Positions 1 through 5,069 of a DNA stretch of 5,069 nucleotides are shown piece by piece. This DNA is from Parachlamydiales bacterium (GTDB lineage: Bacteria; Chlamydiota; Chlamydiia; Chlamydiales; Simkaniaceae): positions 1 to 5,069 of the forward strand of contig DAOWHK010000004.1 of NCBI GenBank assembly GCA_030641465.1. The letters run 5' to 3'. The notes under the pieces are model-generated. The model searched no databases. It was not told where the DNA came from and saw only the letters and a list, made by a program, of their open reading frames with translations. Made by a program: the position numbers and the translations under genes. Each line of letters begins with the position of its first letter. Position 1 is the stretch's first letter.

Positions 1-1
1 T

Positions 2-2563
2 GCAAGTAGCAAGACGGCATTGAATGATAATTTAGTGACATTTAATGGAAAATTTCAAGATCGCCTAACAGATGATGCAAAAGAGAAATATAGATTTCTG
101 GAACTATTGAATGCAAACCACGCGTTTGTCAATGGAAAAGAGACACTGTCTAAAGATCTTGGAGCGCTAGAAGGAAGCGTTCGAGAATCAGCGGAAAAAT
201 TTCTACAACTAAGCGGACTCAGCATCCCGAAAGGAGGGTATATAGTTATTAGCCCTGCCTATGATACAGAAGAAAGAGCAAATGGGATAGTAATTCACGA
301 ACTTGGCGAAAGAAGTTCCGTAAATCTTGTAGATGTAAAAACGCAGCTTGAAAATGCAAAAAATCATCCAATTGCGACAAATGTGGATAGAGTTGGGAAA
401 GATCTTTCTGTGCTCATTCAAAATTTTAGATCTTCGGCCCTTGGGATTGGCGATGAGGCAATGAAAAGTACTTTAGCCACACTTAATCTAAAAGTAAATG
501 AGGTGTTAACAGGAAAAAACATTTCCCCAAGTGAGGCCTTAGCAACTTATCAAATGGCAACAGATGGACTTAACAAAGTCGTTATTGATCTTGGTAATGA
601 AAAAGACAACATCAGACTTTTGCAGCTCCGCCCTCTTAGAAATTACCTTGTAGATTTAGAGCAGTATAATCAAACAAACGTGGCTCTTGATAAGAATAAT
701 GCAGAACTTGCAAAAGCCAGGAAAAATGTTGCAGAAGCCACCTGGTTTTTCAATAATAAAGAACTTTCCACAAATGCTTTAGAAAAACAGGACTCGGAAG
801 AATATGGTCGTTGGTTTGCTCATGCAAAGCAAGAGTGGATGGCATTTCCTGCAAATCGAGGAACTGCATTTGAAGCCCCCGATCAACCACGAAATACTGT
901 TTTAGAAAAAACATTTAAGAGTAAGGAACCATCTCCTAATTACTTTAGCTATATTTTCACAATTTTACCTGTACTCTTGATCGTTTTCTTACTTTACTTT
1001 GTCTTTTCTAGGCAAATGAAGGGGATGGGATCTGGAGCGATGAATTTTGGGAAATCTCCAGCAAAAATGCTCAATAAAAGTTTAATCAAAGTGACTTTCA
1101 AAGATGTAGCAGGGGTTGACGAAGCAAAAGAAGAACTAGAAGAAATTGTAGAATTTCTTAGAGATCCCTTGAAATATACATCCCTTGGCGCACGTATCCC
1201 TAAAGGAGTGCTTTGTGTGGGACCTCCAGGAACTGGTAAAACATTAATTGCAAAAGCTGTTGCAGGCGAGGCCGATCGTCCATTTTTCTCCATCTCAGGT
1301 TCTGATTTTGTGGAGATGTTTGTAGGTGTTGGCGCAAGCAGGATTCGCGACCTTTTTGAGCAAGCAAAGAAAAATGCGCCTTGTATCGTATTTATTGATG
1401 AGATTGATGCCGTCGGAAGACATCGCGGCGCTGGTATTGGTGGTGGCCATGATGAGCGGGAGCAGACCCTGAATCAGCTACTTGTAGAAATGGATGGGTT
1501 TGATACAAATGAAGGTGTCATATTAATTGCGGCAACAAATAGACCTGATGTACTCGATAAAGCCCTTTTAAGACCCGGACGGTTTGATCGTAGAATTATA
1601 TTGGATCTTCCAGATATCAAAGGGCGATTAGAAATTTTAAAAGTGCATGCGCGCAAGATCAAAATGGATGATACAGTTGATCTTGAAGCGATCGCTCGCA
1701 ATACTCCTGGCTGCTCAGGTGCTGATCTCATGAATGTTTTGAATGAATCAGCTTTGCTTGCAGCAAGACGGGGTAGAAGTGCTGTTGTTGCAATAGATGC
1801 TGTTGAGGCGTGTGATAAAGTGCGGTTTGGAAAAGAAAGACGTAGTATGGAACTTGGAGAAAAAGATAAACTTCATACAGCATACCACGAATCTGGACAT
1901 GCAATTATAGGGCTTCTTGTAGAGCATTCTGATCCTGTGGAAAAAGTGACTATTGTTCCAAGGGGAATGTCTCTAGGAGCTACGCACTTTGTTCCAGAGA
2001 AAAATAAACTGAGCTACTGGAAAAAAGAGCTGCTTGATAGACTTGCTGTATTAATGGGTGGCCGCATAGCAGAAGAAATTTTTATTGGGGACGTCTCAAG
2101 TGGTGCTCAAATGGATATTACTCAGGCAACAAATCTTGCAAGAGCGATGGTTTGTGAGTGGGGAATGACGGATGCTTTAGGAGCTGTAGCGTATGATGAT
2201 CGTCAAGAAGAAGGTCAGTATATGATGCCAGGTGCTAGCAGCAAATCCTATTCTGAGCAAACAGCCACAAGTATTGATAATGAAATGAGAACTCTTCTTG
2301 ATGAGGCAAATAAAAGAGCTACAAAGATCCTGACTGATAATAAAGATAAAGTGCAGCTCATGACGGACATGCTTCTAGAATTTGAAATGCTCGATAAAGA
2401 AGATGCTATTGCTATTGCAAAGGGGACATGGGATATAGAAAAGAAAAAAGCGAAAGTGGATCTTGCTTTAAACTCTCATCGCAAAACACCTCCTCCACCC
2501 CCACAGCATCTAAAAAAACCATCTACTGATAATCCAGTAGGTCAAACGCCTCAGCAGGCATAG
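2..2563 (+). CDS. ftsH: ATP-dependent zinc metalloprotease FtsH (5' end outside the window)
   Basis: FtsH is a membrane-anchored AAA+ protease that pulls misfolded or regulatory proteins through a hexameric ATPase ring into a zinc protease chamber on the cytoplasmic side. Residues are counted from the TTG at base 20. Residues 1-307 form a large, mostly helical, presumably periplasmic domain. One transmembrane helix spans about 309-329. The AAA domain has Walker A GPPGTGKT (401-408), a pore loop with F434-V-G, Walker B IVFIDEID (456-463), and the second region of homology with arginine fingers R521 and R524. The M41 protease domain has HESGH (623-627) and the third zinc ligand D699. The C-terminus is proline-rich (P824-P828). 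The frame is open to the left edge with no ribosome-binding site near base 20, and the first membrane helix expected in FtsH is not visible, so the start lies upstream. All catalytic residues are present. The length and large N-terminal domain fit chlamydial FtsH (about 900 residues, from memory). Confidence 0.96.
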   Translation, partial: ASSKTALNDNLVTFNGKFQDRLTDDAKEKYRFLELLNANHAFVNGKETLSKDLGALEGSVRESAEKFLQLSGLSIPKGGYIVISPAYDTEERANGIVIHELGERSSVNLVDVKTQLENAKNHPIATNVDRVGKDLSVLIQNFRSSALGIGDEAMKSTLATLNLKVNEVLTGKNISPSEALATYQMATDGLNKVVIDLGNEKDNIRLLQLRPLRNYLVDLEQYNQTNVALDKNNAELAKARKNVAEATWFFNNKELSTNALEKQDSEEYGRWFAHAKQEWMAFPANRGTAFEAPDQPRNTVLEKTFKSKEPSPNYFSYIFTILPVLLIVFLLYFVFSRQMKGMGSGAMNFGKSPAKMLNKSLIKVTFKDVAGVDEAKEELEEIVEFLRDPLKYTSLGARIPKGVLCVGPPGTGKTLIAKAVAGEADRPFFSISGSDFVEMFVGVGASRIRDLFEQAKKNAPCIVFIDEIDAVGRHRGAGIGGGHDEREQTLNQLLVEMDGFDTNEGVILIAATNRPDVLDKALLRPGRFDRRIILDLPDIKGRLEILKVHARKIKMDDTVDLEAIARNTPGCSGADLMNVLNESALLAARRGRSAVVAIDAVEACDKVRFGKERRSMELGEKDKLHTAYHESGHAIIGLLVEHSDPVEKVTIVPRGMSLGATHFVPEKNKLSYWKKELLDRLAVLMGGRIAEEIFIGDVSSGAQMDITQATNLARAMVCEWGMTDALGAVAYDDRQEEGQYMMPGASSKSYSEQTATSIDNEMRTLLDEANKRATKILTDNKDKVQLMTDMLLEFEMLDKEDAIAIAKGTWDIEKKKAKVDLALNSHRKTPPPPPQHLKKPSTDNPVGQTPQQA

Positions 2564-2579
2564 GACATTTCCTATGCCT
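2556..2579 (+). promoter_or_regulatory. Perfect hairpin across the ftsH stop and the next gene's start
   Basis: AGGCATAGGA (2556-2565) pairs perfectly with TCCTATGCCT (2570-2579) around a CATT loop, giving a 10-bp stem. The left arm contains the ftsH TAG stop (2561-2563) and the AGGA ribosome-binding site (2562-2565); the right arm contains the ATG of the small gene (2574-2576). In the folded RNA both initiation signals would be paired. A ribosome finishing ftsH would melt the stem, so translational coupling is the natural reading. It is not followed by a T-tract (AATTTGCA comes next), so it is a poor intrinsic terminator, although attenuation after ftsH remains possible. The inverted repeat is directly visible; its function is inferred. 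Confidence 0.6.
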
Positions 2580-2861
2580 AATTTGCACAACTCCATTGTC
2601 GAATTCAAAATTGCTATTCAAGCACTATATAATGAAAGGCTGGCAATTGATCCAAGTTTAGATAGACTTGAGCAGGCCATTATGGACGCAGAAAGTCGCC
2701 TAAAAATAGCAAAACCTCATATGGAAAAAGAGACGTATCAAGAGATTAATAAATCTCTAATGGAAACGCATATCTTTGCAGAAGAAGCTTATGGGAATTA
2801 TAGCCCGTCGGTCCTCACTGCAATCGATGAGCTATTTGATCTTGTCGGAAATTTACGCTAA
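2574..2861 (+). CDS. Small helical protein of unknown function, downstream of ftsH
   Basis: A 95-residue protein I do not recognise. The composition looks helical and soluble, with many charged residues, no signal peptide, no membrane segment and no cysteines. Residues 8-36 look like one amphipathic helix; residues 37-95 form the part duplicated later in the window. The start is the ATG 10 bases after the ftsH stop, preceded by AGGA that overlaps that stop, with 8 bases of spacing. This supports co-transcription and translational coupling with ftsH. The next possible internal start is Met37, which has no good ribosome-binding site. The 3' end overlaps the convergent LRR gene by 9 bp. That a second copy of residues 37-95 keeps the same frame and 52 of 59 residues supports this being a real coding sequence. 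An FtsH-linked role, or a partner role for the LRR protein, are both only guesses from position. Confidence 0.72.
   Translation: MPNLHNSIVEFKIAIQALYNERLAIDPSLDRLEQAIMDAESRLKIAKPHMEKETYQEINKSLMETHIFAEEAYGNYSPSVLTAIDELFDLVGNLR
2682..2861 (+). repeat. Direct repeat, copy 1: 3' part of the small gene
   Basis: These 180 bases match 4423-4602 in the same orientation with no gaps and about 18 differences (about 90% identity, hand count). Similarity fades abruptly just left of the ATG at 2682, which marks the left breakpoint of the duplicated block. The longest exact stretch lies near the 3' end and covers the codons for NYSPSVLTAIDEL. Confidence 0.9.
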
Positions 2862-4022
2862 AAATCTAGGCCAGCTTGGAAGTGTAAAGTTCTCAAGCCC
2901 AAACAATGCGATTCTTCCTTGGAATTCAGGCATCGGATCTTCTTCTGGAAAAGTTAATAGAAAATTATTTGAAAGGTCAATTTCGTCCAGGTTGCAGTCG
3001 TCTGTAATTGTCCATGATGGGAAAGCAGTTAAATTATTCTCTGAAAGGTTTATTGTTCCTAGATAGTTATTAAAAGGGTAATTTTGAGGAAGGGAGTCGA
3101 TATTATTACCAGTTAAGTCTACTTCTTGTACATTATTAAGCGATACAAGTCCTGATGGAATTTCACGTAGGTTACTATGAATGATTCCAAGATGCTGAAG
3201 GTTTGATAATCTTTGAATGCCTGGAGGAAGTGCAGAAAATAAGCCAGATATTACAAGCGCTTGTAGTTGTTCAAGATTAAAGAGGTGCTCAGGAATTGAA
3301 GAGAGGTTTTGTATAAATAACTCAAGAGATTGAATGTTTCTTAGCAATTGAATTTGCTGAGGAATTTGAGTCCGAATAGAATCATAGTAGGAAAAATGGT
3401 GCAGCTGATTAAGAAGCGCGATTTCGTCTGGAAGTTGCAGATCTTCTCCGAGTATAGACAAAGTCTGTAGCTCAGTAAATAGAGCAATTTCTCTAGGGAT
3501 TTGCATATTGCGATGAAATCTTAGTCGAAGCTCTTGAACTTCGTTAGAATGATCACGAATCCATGGTCTAAAAAGTAGTGCTTTTTCATTGAGGGGTAAG
3601 TCTCTTACATCTTCACTATTTAAATATTCCGTAGCTTCTGGAATTTGATCCCAAAAGAGGAGTTTATCGTTAATAATTTGAGGTGTTAATACTTCGTTTT
3701 CAAGCGTAGTTTCAAGAGATGCTCTAGCAGATTCAATGCGGATATCGATCTCTTCGGGGCTAAGAGTTGTGCTCTCTGTAATAGATTCAGATTCCTGTCT
3801 GTGAATTATTTCCGTGCAAAGGGCAGAGATCATTGGAAAGCTTCCTGTGAGCAAAATGCAGCAAGAAAAACCGATGCTGCATACTGCTGTAAAATAGAGG
3901 CCTGCTGCAAAAAGACACGCTGCTGCAAGGATTTCGATTTTTTTATCGATGATCGGGTTGTATCCCTCAGCAACTAAATAGCTGTCTTGAACAGTACGTG
4001 GAAGTGAATTTTCGACAGACAT
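2853..4022 (-). CDS. Leucine-rich-repeat protein with Inc-like double hydrophobic segment
   Basis: A 389-residue protein. Residues 1-28 are a polar leader. Residues 29-50 and 51-70 form two adjacent hydrophobic segments with almost no loop, the bilobed pattern seen in chlamydial inclusion-membrane proteins. Residues 88-112 could form a short helix or coiled coil. About eight LRRs of 22-24 residues run from about 162 to 384, with recurring L..L.L...L..IP..I spacing and clear units such as LQHLGIIHSNLREIPSGL (275-292). There is no enzymatic domain after the repeats, so this is not an IpaH-type ubiquitin ligase. The ATG is preceded by AAAGGGG at good spacing (4028-4034). The last codons lie inside the convergent small gene, and the right-hand paralogue ends differently. 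A membrane-anchored binding protein, perhaps a type III secreted effector facing the host cytosol, is the best inference; secretion itself cannot be seen here. Confidence 0.88.
   Translation of the reverse strand: MSVENSLPRTVQDSYLVAEGYNPIIDKKIEILAAACLFAAGLYFTAVCSIGFSCCILLTGSFPMISALCTEIIHRQESESITESTTLSPEEIDIRIESARASLETTLENEVLTPQIINDKLLFWDQIPEATEYLNSEDVRDLPLNEKALLFRPWIRDHSNEVQELRLRFHRNMQIPREIALFTELQTLSILGEDLQLPDEIALLNQLHHFSYYDSIRTQIPQQIQLLRNIQSLELFIQNLSSIPEHLFNLEQLQALVISGLFSALPPGIQRLSNLQHLGIIHSNLREIPSGLVSLNNVQEVDLTGNNIDSLPQNYPFNNYLGTINLSENNLTAFPSWTITDDCNLDEIDLSNNFLLTFPEEDPMPEFQGRIALFGLENFTLPSWPRFLA
2871..3229 (-). repeat. Repeat copy 1: 3' third of the intact LRR gene
   Basis: These 359 bases are collinear with 4711-5069 without net length change. 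The encoded proteins share 76 of 119 residues by hand count, from PPGIQRL to the terminal PSW. The match continues to the window edge, so the true repeat is longer. Together with the small-gene repeat to its left it defines a duplicated two-gene block. Confidence 0.88.
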
Positions 4023-4027
4023 AATTT

Positions 4028-4034
4028 CCCCTTT
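4028..4034 (-). promoter_or_regulatory. Ribosome-binding site of the intact LRR gene
   Basis: On the minus strand AAAGGGG stands 5 bases upstream of the ATG at 4022-4020. It is the only strong purine-rich site in this intergenic stretch and fixes the start of the 389-residue LRR protein, keeping the hydrophobic N-terminal region in the product. Confidence 0.65.
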
Positions 4035-4050
4035 AGTTATTTGGAGAAAG

Positions 4051-4078
4051 TTTATGGAATATAAAGGATTTTTTGCAA
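4051..4078 (-). promoter_or_regulatory. Possible promoter of the intact LRR gene
   Basis: On the minus strand TTGCAA (4078-4073) and CATAAA (4056-4051) are separated by 16 bases and lie about 30 bases upstream of the start codon. Each matches the sigma-70-type consensus at about four positions, so this is a weak candidate. Chlamydial promoters often diverge from consensus. The intergenic stretch is AT-rich, so chance matches are easy. Confidence 0.25.
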
Positions 4079-4160
4079 GTTGAGATGTTGAAATTCAACC
4101 TATCGACAATTTCGTGCGATAGTAATCTGGCCTCGTGGTATCCATGAGAGCTCGGTATGA

Positions 4161-4424
4161 TCAGTTGTATCCTGGAAACTGCAAAAGCCTTGGGCAGCAA
4201 AGAGTGAGCTGAGAAAGCTCTGTTAAGTAAGAAATAGGACTTGGAAAATTGGAAGCAAATGCATCTTCGAAATGGAGAGTTTCTAGTTCTTGTAAAAGGG
4301 TAAATTGCTCTGGAAAGGCTTCGCTACATCCGCGCATTGATAAGTATTTTAAAGAAGAGAAGTAGCCAATCTCTTTTGGAAGAGTTAGCTCTTGCCTTAA
4401 TTCAATGTCTAAGCGATCAATCAT
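4161..4424 (-). pseudogene. Orphan LRR gene fragment
   Basis: The reading frame encodes 87 residues, about three and a half LRRs with recurring LP..I and L..L.L spacing. It aligns with residues about 161-245 of the intact LRR protein (IDRLDIELRQELTLPKEIG against VQELRLRFHRNMQIPREIA). It lacks both the N-terminal membrane region and the C-terminal repeats. Its ATG at 4424-4422 has no ribosome-binding site and sits at the junction with the small-gene copy; upstream the frame runs into antisense small-gene sequence and stops at 4460-4458. This indicates a gene broken by insertion or unequal recombination. A one-base shift near its 3' end would extend it by 22 codons to 4100 with a sequence faintly like the LRR C-terminal flank (TTDHTEL against TITDDCNL), consistent with decay. 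Confidence 0.7.
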
Positions 4425-4602
4425 GGACGCAGAAAGTCGACTAAAAATTTCAAAGCCTCACATGGAAAACGAGACGTATCAAGAGATAAAAAAATCTCTA
4501 ACAGATTCGCATATCTTTGCAGAAGAAGCTTATGGAAATTATAGCCCGTCGGTCCTCACTGCAATCGATGAGCTGTTTGATCTGGTTGGAAATTTACAGT
4601 AA
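4405..4602 (+). pseudogene. 5'-truncated second copy of the small gene
   Basis: From the ATG at 4423 the frame matches residues 37-95 of the 95-residue protein (52 of 59 identical, stop codon in the same place). The first 36 codons are missing and are replaced by LRR-fragment DNA read in the antisense direction, which supplies the upstream in-frame ATG at 4405 (MSKRSI). Neither ATG has a recognisable ribosome-binding site, and there is no upstream gene to couple to. A truncated pseudogene is most likely. Expression of a short 59-65-residue protein is not excluded, because the frame is intact and most changes are mild (A to S, E to D, T to S). Confidence 0.7.
4423..4602 (+). repeat. Direct repeat, copy 2: 3' part of the small gene
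   Basis: Partner of 2682-2861, same orientation, no gaps, about 162 of 180 bases identical by hand count. The sharp left boundary at about 4421 is the junction with the orphan LRR fragment. Confidence 0.9.
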
Positions 4603-4692
4603 AAAATGACCAAGTTTAAGTTCTATTCAAAAACATATCCAGAAGATAGTTTCGACGCAAAACTGTAGGAAGTGTTCTGTAATTGATCAATA

Positions 4693-5069
4693 CTATTCTT
4701 CATGATGAATCCAACTTGGAAATGCGAAGTTTTCCCGTCCGTATACAATGAATCCTCCTTGAAATTGAGGCATTGGATTTTCTGCTGGAAAAGTTATTGG
4801 ATAATTATAGGAAAGGTCAATTTCTCGCAAACAGGTTTCTTGTGTGTTTGCCCATGCTGGAGGAGCACTTAAATTATTCCTTGAAAGATTTATCATTTGT
4901 AGACTGTTAGAAAAAGGGTAGTTTTGAGGAAGAGAGTCGATATAGTTTCCTGATAAGTCTAGTTCTCTTAAATTATTAAGAGATGCAAGACATGTTGGAA
5001 TTTCACGGAGTGTACTATTAACTATTCCAAGATGGATAAGGTTGGTTAATCTTTGAATGCCTGGAGGAA
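4693..5069 (-). CDS. Second LRR gene, C-terminal part (5' end beyond the right edge)
   Basis: The minus-strand frame is open from the right edge to a TAG at 4695-4693, giving 124 visible residues. They begin with PPGIQRLTNL and contain about five LRR units (for example LDLSGNYIDSLP and INLSRNNLSAPP). The protein ends PSWIHHEE. The first 119 residues align without gaps to residues 266-384 of the intact LRR protein, with 76 identities by hand count. No Met start with a ribosome-binding site lies inside the window; the Met at 4896 is in mid-repeat and is not the start. The C-terminus differs from its paralogue, and the gene ends 90 bp short of the small-gene copy instead of overlapping it. The function is presumably like the paralogue's, a protein-binding LRR surface, but the N-terminal region cannot be seen. 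Confidence 0.85.
   Translation of the reverse strand, partial: PPGIQRLTNLIHLGIVNSTLREIPTCLASLNNLRELDLSGNYIDSLPQNYPFSNSLQMINLSRNNLSAPPAWANTQETCLREIDLSYNYPITFPAENPMPQFQGGFIVYGRENFAFPSWIHHEE
4711..5069 (-). repeat. Repeat copy 2: 3' part of the second LRR gene
   Basis: Collinear with 2871-3229. Differences are spread over the stretch and many change amino acids, unlike the adjacent small-gene repeat. The repeat continues past the window edge. Confidence 0.88.

Noticed and set aside
20..22. TTG as the ftsH start codon
   Set aside because: The frame is open upstream to the edge, there is no ribosome-binding site, and the expected first membrane helix would be missing.
209..1731. Three antisense open frames inside ftsH (209-421, 994-1293, 1474-1731)
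   Set aside because: They are shadows of a strongly conserved coding sequence, with no initiation signals and no recognisable protein features.
2776..3066. Plus-strand frame across the small-gene end and the LRR gene
   Set aside because: It is out of frame with the small gene and antisense to the LRR gene, has no ribosome-binding site, and its sequence resembles nothing.
2853..4022. IpaH/SspH-type ubiquitin ligase effector
   Set aside because: The repeats run to the C-terminus, leaving no room for the catalytic domain with its cysteine that such ligases carry after the LRRs.
4058..4063. TATATT as the -10 box of the LRR gene
   Set aside because: The nearby TTGCAA is only 9 bases away and no fair -35 hexamer lies at 16-18 bases.
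2682..4602. Mobile element carrying the small gene
   Set aside because: No transposase, terminal inverted repeats or target duplications are seen at the repeat boundaries; segmental duplication explains the pattern.
4606..4668. 20-codon plus-strand frame after the truncated small gene
   Set aside because: Too short, no ribosome-binding site, and no counterpart in the left unit; the 4603-4692 spacer shows only a short palindrome, ATTGATCAAT at 4682-4691.

Overview
This AT-rich window most resembles the chromosome of a chlamydia, probably an amoeba-associated or 'environmental' member of the Chlamydiota. The basis is an FtsH protease with a very large domain ahead of its last membrane helix, as in chlamydial FtsH, next to leucine-rich-repeat (LRR) genes, one of which has the paired N-terminal hydrophobic segments typical of chlamydial inclusion-membrane (Inc) proteins. 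The assignment comes from family resemblance, not from a search.

Bases 2-2563 (+) encode the membrane-anchored AAA+ zinc protease FtsH; its frame is still open at the left edge, so the true start lies outside. A perfect 10-bp hairpin sits across the ftsH stop codon. It contains the ribosome-binding site and start codon of the next gene, a 95-residue helical protein of unknown function (2574-2861, +). This small gene converges on, and overlaps by 9 bp, an LRR gene on the minus strand (2853-4022) encoding a 389-residue protein with two adjacent hydrophobic segments followed by about eight LRRs.

From about 4100 to the right edge the small-gene/LRR pair appears again in degraded form. An orphan LRR fragment (minus strand, 4161-4424) is joined at about 4421 to a 5'-truncated second copy of the small gene (4405-4602, +). 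This is followed by the 3' part of another LRR gene (4693-5069, minus), which runs off the window. The right-hand LRR gene aligns without gaps to the last third of the intact one (76 of 119 residues identical by hand count). The small-gene copy is about 90% identical in DNA.

The window therefore shows a housekeeping protease gene bordered by an expanding and decaying array of convergent [small gene -> <- LRR gene] units, the sort of lineage-specific region where candidate secreted or host-interacting proteins diversify. No RNA gene, IS element, CRISPR array or origin was recognised, and no stretch over 300 bases lacks a gene or gene remnant.
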